Translations under genes and position numbers: made by a program
Assembly (NCBI RefSeq): GCF_003254645.1
Contig: NZ_PNFD01000001.1
Coordinates: 186,001 to 250,000, forward strand
Length of the DNA stretch: 64,000 bases
Reading direction: 5' to 3'
DNA from: Microbacterium suaedae
GTDB taxonomy: Bacteria; Actinomycetota; Actinomycetes; Actinomycetales; Microbacteriaceae
Shown: positions 43,983 through 53,183 of the stretch, piece by piece
Layout of the letters: each line of letters begins with the position of its first letter
How positions within the stretch are numbered: position 1 is the first letter of the stretch
The notes under the pieces: model-generated
The model's database searches: none
Told to the model about the DNA's origin: nothing
Seen by the model: the letters and a program-made list of their open reading frames with translations, nothing else

Positions 43983-44330
43983 TCAATACGGGGCGACGGG
44001 CCGGATCTCGACGTGGCCGCCGGGCGCCGAGCCCGGGCTCTTCTTCGCCCACGCGATCGCCTCGTCGATGCCGTCAACCTCGATGATGTAGCCCCCGCCG
44101 ACGAACTCCTGCACCTCGGCGAAGGGGCCCGACGTCGTCAGGCGCTCCCCGCTCGCGTCGCTCGAGACCTTGACGGCCTGATCCTGGTCTTCGAGGGCGA
44201 ACGACGTGACGACCACGCCCGCCTCCGTGATCTCCTTGTCGAAGGCGAAGAACTCCTCCGGGTCGGCGCCGCCGTCTTCCCCGCAATCGGGGTCGTCGTG
44301 GTGGCCCATCAGCAGCAGTGCGTACTTCAT
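43983..44330 (-). CDS. YCII-related (DGPF) protein
   Basis: A 115-residue protein of the YCII/DGPF family. The typical N-terminus KYALLLMG and the core SGPFAEVQEFVGGGYIIEVD plus the C-terminal HVEIRPV are visible; the namesake motif DGPF is SGPF here. The ATG is preceded by a strong site, GGGAGGAGAG. It is upstream of and co-oriented with the ECF42 sigma gene. DGPF proteins are the usual targets and partners of ECF42; biochemical function unknown. Confidence 0.9.
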   Translation of the reverse strand: MKYALLLMGHHDDPDCGEDGGADPEEFFAFDKEITEAGVVVTSFALEDQDQAVKVSSDASGERLTTSGPFAEVQEFVGGGYIIEVDGIDEAIAWAKKSPGSAPGGHVEIRPVAPY

Positions 44331-44564
44331 GATCTCTCCTCCCGGCTCCGCCGGTTCGCGACGGATCGTGAACGTCGGGCCGAGCGACCCGACATCATGA
44401 TGACGTACGGGCACGGCGGATATCGACAGTCTCGCGAGATCCGATGGATGAGCCAATTATCGGCCAACCGGTTGACTTCTCTCATCGACCGCACCATCCT
44501 GACATCACACCGTCGCGACGACGCACGGCGCCGGGACCCACCTCACCGACGAGCAAGGAACACG

Positions 44565-45899
44565 ATGACAACGCGCACTTCCCTGTCCACGGCAGCCTTC
44601 GCCGTGGCGGCAATGGCCGGCACGACGATCTCGGGAGGGGCGGCACACGCCGCACCCGGTCAGCACCCGCAGCCGCGAGCGATCGATGCGACCGTCATCA
44701 CCGAGGTCACGCCGGTCGGCTACATCGTCTCAGCCGTCGCCGTTCGCTATAACGCGACGATCACCCTCGACGAGTCCGACATCGACGAGAGCGCGTTCAC
44801 TGTCGACGCGTCGCTGTCACATCCTGACGCCGACACCGCGGCGGGTGCTCGCACGGTGGTCGACGCGTACACCTCATCCACCCCCGCCGCCGACGGCATC
44901 TCAGAGCCCGGCGAGTACGTGATCCTCGAGCTGGACGCGAACGACGAACTCGCCGCCGCAACGTTCCCCCTCGACGACTTCACGCGGTTCTACGACCTCG
45001 ACGGCTCCTACACGGTGAAACAGGTGTCCACGCTCCGTGGGGACGATCAGCGCGTGAACGCACACCCCGGACGCACGATCACCTCGACCGCCGTCGTGAA
45101 CCCGGTCGTCGACGACTACGCCGCAGGAGAGTTCTCCTCGGACGAAGAGGTCGTGCTGCCGTATCGCCTTTTCACACCCGATTCCGACGCGGAGAAACGG
45201 GTTCCCCTCGTCGTGACGCTCCACGGATACGGCGAGAGCGGCACGAACAACTTCAGCCAGATCGCCGGGAATCAGCTCTCGGTGGCGTTCGCGAACCCCG
45301 AGCGTCAAGCCGACCACCCCGCGTTCGTCCTCGCACCCCAGGCGGACCCGACCGATCCCGCGAAGGGTGCCTGGTGGGATCCGCAGATGCAGCACGCGGT
45401 CATCGAGCTCGTTGAGCAGACGATCGCCGACAACCCGCGAATCGACCCCGACCGGGTGTACCTGACCGGCCTGTCGATGGGCTCGTACGGATCGTGGGGC
45501 ATCCTGCCGCAGCGCGCCGACCTCTTCGCGGGCGCCGTCCTCGTGTGCGGAGCGGGCGACGAGCAGGCGGCCGTCGACGCGCTCGGCGACATGCCGATCT
45601 GGGCGCTCCACTCGGTCGACGACGTCGTCGTTCCCTACGACGTGGCCGGATCCGACTACCGGATCTTCCGCGCCCTCGAATCGGCGGGGCACGACGTGAC
45701 CTGGAGCGAGTGGGCCGGAGACGCTCCCGATGCCGAGCAGGAGTCGTCCGCGGCGTCCGCTCGAGCTGCGGCGGAGGCCGCCGGCGGCCATCACATCTTC
45801 ACGACCTTCCCCGAGGGCACCACTCCCCTCTTCAGCCACGCATCGTGGATCCCGACCTATACGAACGACACCATCCTCGACTGGCTGTTCGCGCAGTGA
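44565..45899 (+). CDS. Secreted esterase of the alpha/beta hydrolase family
   Basis: A 444-residue exported hydrolase. A signal peptide covers residues 1-29 (TAAFAVAAMAGTTISGGAA, cleavage near AHA). The region up to about 205 is an Ig-like beta domain as in EstA-type esterases (PF18435). The hydrolase part has VVTLHGYGESG (oxyanion loop), the nucleophile in LTGLSMGSYGSWG near residue 308, the acid in ALHSVDDVVVP, and the His in FSHASWIPTY. The ATG at 44565 follows AAGGA. The substrate is unknown; peptidase, feruloyl- or acetyl-esterase activity are all possible. The 234-base upstream gap is shared with the DGPF gene and holds no other frame. Confidence 0.85.
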   Translation: MTTRTSLSTAAFAVAAMAGTTISGGAAHAAPGQHPQPRAIDATVITEVTPVGYIVSAVAVRYNATITLDESDIDESAFTVDASLSHPDADTAAGARTVVDAYTSSTPAADGISEPGEYVILELDANDELAAATFPLDDFTRFYDLDGSYTVKQVSTLRGDDQRVNAHPGRTITSTAVVNPVVDDYAAGEFSSDEEVVLPYRLFTPDSDAEKRVPLVVTLHGYGESGTNNFSQIAGNQLSVAFANPERQADHPAFVLAPQADPTDPAKGAWWDPQMQHAVIELVEQTIADNPRIDPDRVYLTGLSMGSYGSWGILPQRADLFAGAVLVCGAGDEQAAVDALGDMPIWALHSVDDVVVPYDVAGSDYRIFRALESAGHDVTWSEWAGDAPDAEQESSAASARAAAEAAGGHHIFTTFPEGTTPLFSHASWIPTYTNDTILDWLFAQ

Positions 45900-45909
45900 G
45901 CGCGCGCCG

Positions 45910-46815
45910 TCACACCGCTTCCGCGACGCACACCTGGGCTGTGCCCTCCCCCACGATGTCCGAGAAGAGGAGCGGCCCACGGGGGTGCTCCGAGACGAGC
46001 CGTTCGGCGGCGAGGGCCGCGAGCGCGCCCGTCGCCACGGACTGGCCGCGCCCCGACGCCACCGCAGTCCTTCCCGTACGCCGGTTGCGCGCGACGAGCC
46101 CCCACTCATCGGATCCGAGATGCGGAGCGCGGGCGACGAGTCCGCGCAGCGGCGGGATCCGCCCCGCAACGCCCAGCGCCGCAGTCGCGGCACGGCTCGT
46201 GAGGGCAAGGTAGCTCCGGACACGCGCCCCCGTCGACGGCCCGAGCAGGACGTGATCCGGAAAGTCGGCACGCAGATAGCGTCGCCTGCCGTGCGGCCCG
46301 TCGAACACGTGACTCTCGCGCAGATTGCGCGCTCTGCCGCCTTCCGGCGGCGCGTACACATCGGATCCGATCAGACCCTCGGTCCACGCGACGGCAGCGA
46401 CCCCGTGGCGTTCGCCTGAGCCGAGCAGGATGCCGAGGTCGACGTCGTCACCTCGCTCGGCGACCTCCGCGACGAGGATCGTGCTGAGGCCGGGCGCGAG
46501 CCCGGCGCCGAGCACGATCGCGTGTTCGCCCGACGCGCGCGCGAGCGCCTCGAGATAGGCGGACGTCGCCGAGATCTCGACGAGCGGGCCCACGCCCGAC
46601 AGGGCAGGATCTTCGATCCCGGAGGCGTTGACGAGCACGTCGTGAGATCCCATCGCCTCGCGCAGCGCGCCGATTCCGCCGTCCGCGGCGAGATCGATCC
46701 GCGCGTCCATCGACGCATCGCGGCCCGCCGTCGTCACCTCGTGACCACGACGGGTGAGCTCTCGCACGACGACGCGACCGACGGCGCCGCGCGCGCCGAG
46801 AACAAGCGCCCTCAC
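45910..46815 (-). CDS. Saccharopine dehydrogenase-like NAD(P)-binding protein
   Basis: A 301-residue Rossmann-fold protein. The N-terminal ALVLGARGAVGRVVVRELTR binds the dinucleotide and LVNASGIEDPAL replaces the usual NCAGP loop. The rest (AIVLGAGLAPGLSTILVAEV) fits the saccharopine dehydrogenase/trans-acting enoyl reductase-like group. The GTG start at 46815 overlaps the stop of the upstream small membrane protein gene (GTGA), defining a two-gene operon divergent from a TetR regulator. The substrate is unknown. Confidence 0.8.
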   Translation of the reverse strand: MRALVLGARGAVGRVVVRELTRRGHEVTTAGRDASMDARIDLAADGGIGALREAMGSHDVLVNASGIEDPALSGVGPLVEISATSAYLEALARASGEHAIVLGAGLAPGLSTILVAEVAERGDDVDLGILLGSGERHGVAAVAWTEGLIGSDVYAPPEGGRARNLRESHVFDGPHGRRRYLRADFPDHVLLGPSTGARVRSYLALTSRAATAALGVAGRIPPLRGLVARAPHLGSDEWGLVARNRRTGRTAVASGRGQSVATGALAALAAERLVSEHPRGPLLFSDIVGEGTAQVCVAEAV

Positions 46816-47042
46816 GGGGTCGGCTTCCGGCGACGGGCAAGCAGCCGAGCGGCGAGCTTCGACGCGAGCGGAACTGCCCATGCGACGGCGACCGGCACGA
46901 CGATCGCGAGAGTCAGGGCCGTCGTCAGCACCGTTGGCCAACCTTCCAAGACGGCCGACAACGCGAACTGCACGATCACGACGAGGGGGAACAGCGCGCA
47001 CCAGGTGACGAGCATGCGCATCGCCAGGTTGAGGGGAGGCAT
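46812..47042 (-). CDS. Small membrane protein, DUF2798-like
   Basis: A 76-residue protein with two membrane helices (WCALFPLVVIVQFALSAVLE and LTTALTLAIVVPVAVAWAVP) and a basic C-terminal tail, resembling DUF2798 proteins. The ATG at 47042 is preceded by GGAG; a longer in-frame extension upstream would cross the regulator's operator region and is rejected. It heads the operon with the Rossmann-fold gene. Function unknown, but its position opposite a TetR gene suggests TetR control. Confidence 0.68.
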   Translation of the reverse strand: MPPLNLAMRMLVTWCALFPLVVIVQFALSAVLEGWPTVLTTALTLAIVVPVAVAWAVPLASKLAARLLARRRKPTP

Positions 47043-47049
47043 TCGTACT

Positions 47050-47111
47050 CCAAACGATTGGTTGGTAATGACTCTAGTGCTTCTCGTACGCAACTCGCAA
47101 ACGCTCGTTTG
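47050..47111. promoter_or_regulatory. Candidate TetR operators in divergent promoter region
   Basis: Two related sites lie between the TetR gene and the small membrane protein gene. CAAACG CT CGTTTG (47098-47111) is a perfect inverted repeat just upstream of the regulator's TAGACT -10 box (47120-47125). CCAAACGATTGGTTGG (47050-47065) shares CCAAACGA and sits in the 5' region of the opposite operon. This layout fits autoregulation and control of the neighbour; binding is inferred. Confidence 0.6.
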
Positions 47112-47131
47112 GGGTCCGATAGACTCGTCCC

Positions 47132-47713
47132 ATGCCCTGGGACACCGAGACGACGCGTCGTCGCCTCCTCGACGCAGGCGTTCGCCTGTTCGCATCACAC
47201 GGCTACTCGGGCACCTCCATGGACGCGATCGGGCGCGAGTCCGGAGTCAACAAGGAACGCGTCTACCGATACTTCGGCGACAAGCGCGGGTTCTTCGCCG
47301 CCGTTCTCGCCCAGGAGCTCAGCGGACTCCTCGACGGAGCCGAGGTGCGCGGATCGGGCCCGGACGCCGTCGCGGAGTTCGCGGGATGGATGTTCGACCG
47401 GTTCCACCAACGCCCCGAGCTGCCCCGCCTCCTCGCCTGGGAGAGCCTCGAGTTCGACGAAACCGTCGCCGCCGACCGTCGCCGGCCCCTGTGCGCCTCG
47501 CATGCCGTCCAGCTCCGCGACGCGCTTCCCGGATCCGCGCTCGACGACGTCGAGCACCTGATGCTGTCGATCATCTCGCTCTCCGCGAGCTGGACGACGC
47601 TGGCGCGCGTCGCGGACGTCGCCCTCTCACCCGGCCACGCGGATTCCGATCGCCGGGCCGCCCTCGTGCGGCAGGCTCATGCCGCGGCAACTCAGCTCAC
47701 TGCAGCGCGCTGA
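47132..47713 (+). CDS. TetR-family transcription regulator
   Basis: A 193-residue TetR regulator. The DNA-binding domain is at residues 8-52: RRRLLDAGVRLFASHGYSGT, MDAIGRESGVNKERVYRYFG and DKRGFF. The C-terminal domain is variable and helical. The ATG lies six bases after TAGACT, so it is probably leaderless. It is divergent from the DUF2798-like/Rossmann operon with two candidate operators between. The last 17 bases overlap the convergent pxpBC gene. Confidence 0.93.
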   Translation: MPWDTETTRRRLLDAGVRLFASHGYSGTSMDAIGRESGVNKERVYRYFGDKRGFFAAVLAQELSGLLDGAEVRGSGPDAVAEFAGWMFDRFHQRPELPRLLAWESLEFDETVAADRRRPLCASHAVQLRDALPGSALDDVEHLMLSIISLSASWTTLARVADVALSPGHADSDRRAALVRQAHAAATQLTAAR

Positions 47714-49343
47714 CGTCCCGAAAGCGCAGACGGGCCCCCGGCCGCAGCTGCCCCGTGAGGGGAAGGTCGGCGGCGATCACGACCGCGATCACGGGGTACC
47801 CACCCGTGACCGGATGATCGGCGCCGAACAGGACCGGCTCGCCCGAGGGCGGAACCTGCAGGGATCCGGCGACGACGCCCTCGCTCGGCAGCTCTCCCTC
47901 GCGCACCTGCAACGGCCCGCTGTCGCCGGGCTCGAGACGCAGACCTACGCGATCCGACGCCGCCGCCACCGTCCAGAGGCCGTCGAGGAGCCGCGCACGC
48001 TCGGATCCCGCAAACCAATCGTCGCGGGGACCGAATCGGATCCGCAGCTCGGCCTCGCCTCCGGGCATCGCGAGAGGCGGCTCCGGATCGCCCACGACGC
48101 GCGCATCGGAGCCGATCGCCATCCGCACGCCCGCGGCGAGCGGTGCCGGCCCGAGACCGCCCAGACGGTCGGCGCTGCGGCTGCCGAGCGTCGCGGGGAG
48201 GTCGATCCCTCCGCGCACGGCGAGGTAGGCGCGCAGGCCCGACTCGGGCATTCCGATGCTCAGGGTCTCGCCATCGCGCAGCAGGAAGGCGGATCCGCGT
48301 CGGACAGGTTCGCTTTCCTCATCCGGTGCCGCGACGCTTGCGGGCGCCTCAGCCCCCGAAAGAGCGACGACCTGATCGCCAATGGCCCTGACGGCGAGAC
48401 CCCCGAGGCTCTCGACGACGGCCGCTTCGCGAGGATTCCCGACGAGCCGGTTCGCCTGCCGTGCCGACGCGGAGTCGGCCGCACCCGACGCGGTCACGCC
48501 CAGATCGGCATTCCCCGGGCGTCCGAGATCCTCGAGGAGGGAGAGCAGGCCCGGGGCGACGACCTCGAGCGCGGGCCCCGATGTGCCGGCTTTGGCCCCG
48601 GATGGGCCCCTGCCGCCAGGAGGCTCAGTACGGCGCGAAGCGGCGCCCGGAGAAGCAGAGGGGACGGATGATTCCGAGAGATGCGCCGAATCCTCGACTC
48701 CTCCGCCGCTCGACGAGGCGGCCGCCGCGGCCTCGGCGCGCACGGCGCGGAAGCGCACGGCGTCGCCGGGCCGCAGGAGGGCGGGCTGATCCCGGTCCAG
48801 GTCCCAGAGGACCGCGTCCGTGCGCCCGATGAGCCGCCACCCGCCGGGCGAGGTGCGCGGATACACAGCGGAGAACTCACCGGCGAGCGCGACGGACCCC
48901 GCGGGCACCGCGGTGCGGGGGCTGTCGCGTCGCGGCACGCGCAGGCGTGCGTCGCCGCCCGCGAGGTAGGCGAAGCCGGGCGCGAAGCCGCCGAACGCGG
49001 CCACCCAATCGGATGCAGTGTGGGCGGCGACGATCGCCTCGCGCGACAGACCCGTGAGATCGGCGACGGCGTCCAGATCCTCGCCGTCGTAGACCACGTC
49101 GATGTCGCTCGTGCGACGCTCGCTGGCAGGGATCGGCGCGACGTCGATCTCGCGGACCACCTCGGCCGCGCGCCGCGCCTCACGGGACGTGGCGAAGGTG
49201 AGCAGCACGGTTCGGGCGGCGGCCACCTGATCCACCTGGCCGAGCGGCGACTCCGTCACTCGCGCGTGGAACGCCATCACCTCGTCGATGCCGTCCAGCT
49301 CGACGAGCAGCGCACGGTCCCCCACGGGTCGCACGCCGATCAT
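47697..49343 (-). CDS. 5-oxoprolinase subunits B and C fused (PxpBC, KipI-KipA type)
   Basis: A 548-residue fusion. Residues 1-200 are PxpB/KipI-like (GVRPVGDRALLVELDG, then GFAPGFAYLAG and VPRRDSPRTAVPAGSVALAG). A 50-residue Ser/Gly/Pro-rich linker follows, and residues 255-548 are PxpC/KipA-like (APGLLSLLEDLGRPGNADLG, GASGAADSAS-like TASGAADSAS, and GEPVLFGADHPVTGGYPVIA). Together with PxpA it forms the ATP-dependent 5-oxoprolinase that opens 5-oxoproline to glutamate. The ATG at 49343 follows GGAG; the long frame upstream is pxpA antiphase sequence. It is downstream of pxpA on the same strand. Confidence 0.9.
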   Translation of the reverse strand: MIGVRPVGDRALLVELDGIDEVMAFHARVTESPLGQVDQVAAARTVLLTFATSREARRAAEVVREIDVAPIPASERRTSDIDVVYDGEDLDAVADLTGLSREAIVAAHTASDWVAAFGGFAPGFAYLAGGDARLRVPRRDSPRTAVPAGSVALAGEFSAVYPRTSPGGWRLIGRTDAVLWDLDRDQPALLRPGDAVRFRAVRAEAAAAASSSGGGVEDSAHLSESSVPSASPGAASRRTEPPGGRGPSGAKAGTSGPALEVVAPGLLSLLEDLGRPGNADLGVTASGAADSASARQANRLVGNPREAAVVESLGGLAVRAIGDQVVALSGAEAPASVAAPDEESEPVRRGSAFLLRDGETLSIGMPESGLRAYLAVRGGIDLPATLGSRSADRLGGLGPAPLAAGVRMAIGSDARVVGDPEPPLAMPGGEAELRIRFGPRDDWFAGSERARLLDGLWTVAAASDRVGLRLEPGDSGPLQVREGELPSEGVVAGSLQVPPSGEPVLFGADHPVTGGYPVIAVVIAADLPLTGQLRPGARLRFRDVSALQ

Positions 49344-49413
49344 CGCGCCGCTCCGAGCGAAGGCAGATTCACCGAAAAGCACGCGGAGCGGACGAAGATC
49401 GCCTCGCGCCGCC

Positions 49414-50163
49414 TCACACGAAGCTCGCGATCTCGACCCCGGCCTTCTCCAGCCCCGTGCGCACGGCGCGCGCCATCGCGACGGACCCCGGAGTATCACC
49501 GTGGAGGCAGATGCTGTCGGCGGGGATGCGGCTGTCGGATCCGTCGATCGCCTCGACGACGCCCTCCTCCGCGAGGCGCACCATCCGGCGCACGACGAGA
49601 TCGGCATCGTGGAGCACGGCTCCCTCCTCGCGGCGGGAGACGAGGAGCCCGTCCGGCGTGTACGCGCGGTCTGCGAAGGCCTCACGCACGCCCCGCACGC
49701 CCCGCGCCTCGGCGATGTCGAGGGCAACGGATCCGGGAAGCAGCAGAAGAGGGAGATCGGCGTCGACGGCGCGCACGGCGTCGACGACGGCACGGGCGTG
49801 CGCCTCGTGCGTCGCGATCGCGTTGTAGAGGGCGCCGTGCGGCTTCACATAGCGCACGTCCCCTCCCGCCCTGCGGGCGAGCGCCTGCAGCGCGCCGATC
49901 TGATAGACGATGTCGTCGGCGAGCTCCTGCTCGGAGCAGTCCACGAAGCGACGCCCGAAACCCGCCAGATCGCGGTATCCGACGTGTGCTCCGATGACGA
50001 TGCCCGCGTCGAGGGCGGCACGGCAGGTGGCGGCAATCCCCGACGGATCGCCCGCGTGGAAGCCGCACGCGATGTTCGCGCTCGTGACGTGCCCGAACAT
50101 CGCCCGGTCATCGCCCATCGGCCACGCGCCGAACGACTCGCCGACGTCGCTGTTGAGGTCCAT
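49414..50163 (-). CDS. pxpA: 5-oxoprolinase subunit PxpA (LamB/YcsF family)
   Basis: A 249-residue LamB/YcsF-type protein, the third component of ATP-dependent 5-oxoprolinase. The N-terminus [29 protein letters not shown] and the motif [12 protein letters not shown] near residue 110 are diagnostic, with [17 protein letters not shown] near the end. The ATG at 50163 is preceded by AAAGGGA. It lies between ispE (19 bases upstream) and pxpBC (70 bases downstream) on the same strand, so it could be read from the ispE transcript. Confidence 0.95.
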   Translation of the reverse strand: MDLNSDVGESFGAWPMGDDRAMFGHVTSANIACGFHAGDPSGIAATCRAALDAGIVIGAHVGYRDLAGFGRRFVDCSEQELADDIVYQIGALQALARRAGGDVRYVKPHGALYNAIATHEAHARAVVDAVRAVDADLPLLLLPGSVALDIAEARGVRGVREAFADRAYTPDGLLVSRREEGAVLHDADLVVRRMVRLAEEGVVEAIDGSDSRIPADSICLHGDTPGSVAMARAVRTGLEKAGVEIASFV

Positions 50164-50182
50164 CCCGCTCGGTCCCTTTCTT

Positions 50183-51112
50183 TCAGACGATGCGCGCGCC
50201 GTGCACGGGTCCGTGCGCGTGGATCGCCTCGTATCCGGCACGCGCGAGCCGCTGCTGCAGGCCGTAGCCGTCCTGTCGCGACTCGACGAGGAAGGCGAGG
50301 GTGGGCCCGGAACCCGAGACGATTCCGGCCAGAGCCCCCTCGCGTACACCGAAGTCGAGCACCTCCCCGAGATCGGGACGCAGACGCAGCGCCGCCGCCT
50401 GGAGATCATTGTGCAGCACCTCCGCGAGCATGCGGGGATCGCCCGCGCGCAGCGCGTGCAGCACGTCGGCGCTCACGGTCGGTGTGTCGGAGACCGGCGA
50501 GATGTGCTCGGCGTGCTCCTCACGCATCCGGTCGAGCTCGCGGTAGACCTTGGGCGTGGACAGCCCGGACGCGCCCGGTACGAGCACCCATTCGAAGCGT
50601 CCGCGGGCGAGCGCCGGGTTGAGGGCGTCTCCCCGCCCCGTCCCGACGGCCGTGCCGCCGGTGAGGGCGAACGGCACATCCGCTCCGAGCCGGGCTGCAA
50701 GGGAATGAAGCTCGCGCGTCGACAGGCCCGTCCCCCACAGCGCGTCGCAGGCGACGAGGGTCGCGGCGGCGTCCGCGGATCCGCCACCCATGCCCCCCGC
50801 GACGGGGACGTCCTTGCGGATATCGATGTGCGCGCCGCCGCCGTATCCGGCCTCAGTCGCCAGCAGGCGCGCGGCACGCAGGGCGAGATTCGTGTCGTCT
50901 TCCGGAACTCCCGTCGTGTCCACTGACCCCGTCACCGCGAGCGAGAAACCGTCGGAAAGGCTCGCGACGACATCCTCGAAGAGCGACACCGCCTGGAACG
51001 CCGTCGCAAGCTCGTGGTAGCCGTCTTCCTGGCGCGCACCGACCTCGAGGAAGACGTTGATCTTCCCGGGCGCGCGCACGCGCACCCCGGGAAACTCCTC
51101 GACAAGCGTCAC
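50183..51112 (-). CDS. ispE: 4-diphosphocytidyl-2-C-methyl-D-erythritol kinase
   Basis: A 309-residue GHMP kinase of the MEP isoprenoid pathway, phosphorylating CDP-methylerythritol. [20 protein letters not shown] near the N-terminus, the ATP loop [18 protein letters not shown] near residue 100 and [12 protein letters not shown] near the C-terminus are the three GHMP motifs. The GTG at 51112 gives the standard N-terminus. In most actinobacteria ispE directly follows rsmA; here an aldo/keto reductase gene lies between them. Confidence 0.96.
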   Translation of the reverse strand: MTLVEEFPGVRVRAPGKINVFLEVGARQEDGYHELATAFQAVSLFEDVVASLSDGFSLAVTGSVDTTGVPEDDTNLALRAARLLATEAGYGGGAHIDIRKDVPVAGGMGGGSADAAATLVACDALWGTGLSTRELHSLAARLGADVPFALTGGTAVGTGRGDALNPALARGRFEWVLVPGASGLSTPKVYRELDRMREEHAEHISPVSDTPTVSADVLHALRAGDPRMLAEVLHNDLQAAALRLRPDLGEVLDFGVREGALAGIVSGSGPTLAFLVESRQDGYGLQQRLARAGYEAIHAHGPVHGARIV

Positions 51113-51125
51113 GACACGGCCCCGC

Positions 51126-52190
51126 TCACGACTCGGTCGGCGCCCAGACGTCGCCGATCGCGTCGGCTGCCCGGTCGATGAGCTCGAGCTCTTCCGCCGT
51201 GAAGGCAGGCCCATCGAGCGCCGCGATGTTCTCGTCGATCTGCTCTGTACGCGAGGCGCCGATGAGCGCGGACGCCACGACCTCGTCGCGCAGCACCCAC
51301 TGGATCGCCATCTGCGCGAGCGTCTGGCCCCGCTCGGTCGCGATGGCATCGAGAGCGCGCAGCTGCGCGAGGGCCCCGTCGGTGAGGCGCTGGCCGCCGA
51401 GGGATCCACGGTTCTGCGCGCGCTCGGCCGTCCCGCTGCCGAGGTACTTGCTCGTCAACAGACCCTGCGCGAGGGGGACGAACGCGATCGCCCCCATCTT
51501 CTCCTGGCGCAGAGCACCCGTGAGCCCGTCCTCGATCCACCGGTCGAGAATCGAATACGACGGCTGGTGGATGACGAGGGGCGTGCCCATCTCGCGCGCG
51601 ATGGCTTTCGCCTCGATGGTGCGCTTCTCGGAGTACGACGAGATGCCGACATAGAGCGCCTTACCCTGGCGCACGAGCGTGTCGAGCGCGCCGATCGTCT
51701 CCTCGAGCGGTGTGACCTCGTCGGGCCGGTGCGAGTAGAAGATGTCGAGATAGTCGAGCCCCATGCTCTTCAGCGACTGATCGGCGCTCGCGAGCAGGTA
51801 CTTGCGCGATGCCCAGTCGCCGTACGGCCCGGGCCACATGTCGTACCCGGCCTTCGACGAGATGATGAGCTCGTCGCGGTACGGGGCGAGGTCCTCGCGG
51901 AAGATGCGCCCGAAGTTCTTCTCGGCGGATCCGTAGGGCGGGCCGTAGTTGTTGGCGAGATCGAAGTGCGTGATCCCGCTGTCGAAGGCGTGGCGCAGCA
52001 GCGCCCTCTGACCGTCGAGCGGCATGTTGTCCCCGAAGTTCCACCACAGTCCGAGCGACAGCGGCGGGAGGAACAGCCCCGACGAGCCGACCTGACGGTA
52101 GGACAGGCGCTCGTACCGGTCGCTCGCCGCGGCGTACGGGCGATGCAGATCGGCGACGGGGCGGGCGTGGAAGCGGGGAGAGTCGGTCAC
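51126..52190 (-). CDS. Aldo/keto reductase, MgrA/YghZ type
   Basis: A 354-residue NADPH-dependent aldo/keto reductase resembling E. coli YghZ (L-glyceraldehyde 3-phosphate reductase). Family features are [32 protein letters not shown] with the catalytic Tyr, [18 protein letters not shown] with the Lys, and [16 protein letters not shown] with the His. The GTG start lies six bases after TAGCCT, and that -10 box overlaps the rsmA stop codon. It can thus be expressed independently although only nine bases separate the genes. Methylglyoxal detoxification is a plausible role. Confidence 0.92.
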   Translation of the reverse strand: MTDSPRFHARPVADLHRPYAAASDRYERLSYRQVGSSGLFLPPLSLGLWWNFGDNMPLDGQRALLRHAFDSGITHFDLANNYGPPYGSAEKNFGRIFREDLAPYRDELIISSKAGYDMWPGPYGDWASRKYLLASADQSLKSMGLDYLDIFYSHRPDEVTPLEETIGALDTLVRQGKALYVGISSYSEKRTIEAKAIAREMGTPLVIHQPSYSILDRWIEDGLTGALRQEKMGAIAFVPLAQGLLTSKYLGSGTAERAQNRGSLGGQRLTDGALAQLRALDAIATERGQTLAQMAIQWVLRDEVVASALIGASRTEQIDENIAALDGPAFTAEELELIDRAADAIGDVWAPTES

Positions 52191-52199
52191 CCGTTCAGG

Positions 52200-53057
52200 C
52201 TACCGGGACGCCGACGCCTCGCGCGCAATCCGCCGGAAGGCGTGCACGTCGAGCGACTCGCCGCGCGCGGTCGGATCGACGCCCGCAGCCTCGAGCACCG
52301 CGCTCGCCGATGCCGCGGATCCTCCCAGCTCCCGCGCGAGGGCCTGACGCAGCATCTTGCGGCGCTGCTGAAAAGCGAGGTCGATGATGCGGAAGGTCGC
52401 CTCGCGCTCCTCGACGGATCCGAGCGGCTCGGCGGAGCGCTCGAACGCGACGAGGACGCTGTCGACGTTCGGAACGGGCCAGAACACCTGCCGCGAGACG
52501 GTCCCGGCGAGCCGCCAGGATCCGTACCACGCGGCCTTCGCGCTCGGCGAGCCGTAGATCTTCGAGCCAGGGGCCGCCGCGAGACGCTCGCCGACCTCGG
52601 CCTGCACCATGACGACGCCGCGACCGAGCGTCGGGAACGTCTGCATGAAGTGCAGCAGCACGGGAACCGACACGTTGTACGGGAGGTTCGCGACGAGAAC
52701 CTCGGGATCCCCGGGAAGCTCCGCGACGGTCATGGCGTCGTGTTCGACGACCGTCAGCTGGCCGTCCGGCACGCCCTGCTCGGCCGCCGTCTGCGCCAGG
52801 CGCGACGCAAGGCGCCCGTCGATCTCGACGGCCGTGACCTTCGCGCCCTGCTCGAGGATCGCGAGAGTCAGGGACCCGAGGCCCGGACCGATCTCGACGA
52901 CGCGTTCCCCCGGCGCCACGCGCGCCGTATGCACGATCTTCCGCACCGTGTTCGCGTCGACGACGAAGTTCTGTCCCAGCTTCTTCGTCGGGGTGACGTC
53001 GAGCTCTGCGGCGAGACGGCGGATGTCGGCGGCCCCGAGCAGGCGAACGGCAGTCAT
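52200..53057 (-). CDS. rsmA: 16S rRNA dimethyladenosine transferase (KsgA)
   Basis: A 285-residue SAM-dependent methyltransferase that dimethylates two adjacent adenines near the 3' end of 16S rRNA. KKLGQNFVVDANTVRKIV, the SAM loop VVEIGPGLGSLTLAIL near residue 55 and the catalytic LVANLPYNVSVPVLLHF near residue 123 are present. The C-terminal domain has the VDSVLVAFER and RRKMLRQALARELGG regions. The ATG follows AAGAGG. The 126-base gap to tatD holds no gene; M. tuberculosis has rpfB at this position, here absent. Confidence 0.96.
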   Translation of the reverse strand: MTAVRLLGAADIRRLAAELDVTPTKKLGQNFVVDANTVRKIVHTARVAPGERVVEIGPGLGSLTLAILEQGAKVTAVEIDGRLASRLAQTAAEQGVPDGQLTVVEHDAMTVAELPGDPEVLVANLPYNVSVPVLLHFMQTFPTLGRGVVMVQAEVGERLAAAPGSKIYGSPSAKAAWYGSWRLAGTVSRQVFWPVPNVDSVLVAFERSAEPLGSVEEREATFRIIDLAFQQRRKMLRQALARELGGSAASASAVLEAAGVDPTARGESLDVHAFRRIAREASASR

Positions 53058-53183
53058 CCTCTTATCTTCTCACTCACCACCCGTACGCCGTTCGTGTCGC
53101 GTCGAGGGCGGCTCGCCTCATCACTCGCGAACCTTACTGCAGGCTGTTGCCGTAGTCTTTAACACGGAAGACGCCCGTGAGCC

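Noticed and set aside
49344..49793. N-terminal extension of pxpBC to 49793
   Set aside because: That sequence is an alternative frame of pxpA; the PxpB fold begins at the ATG 49343 with its own ribosome site.
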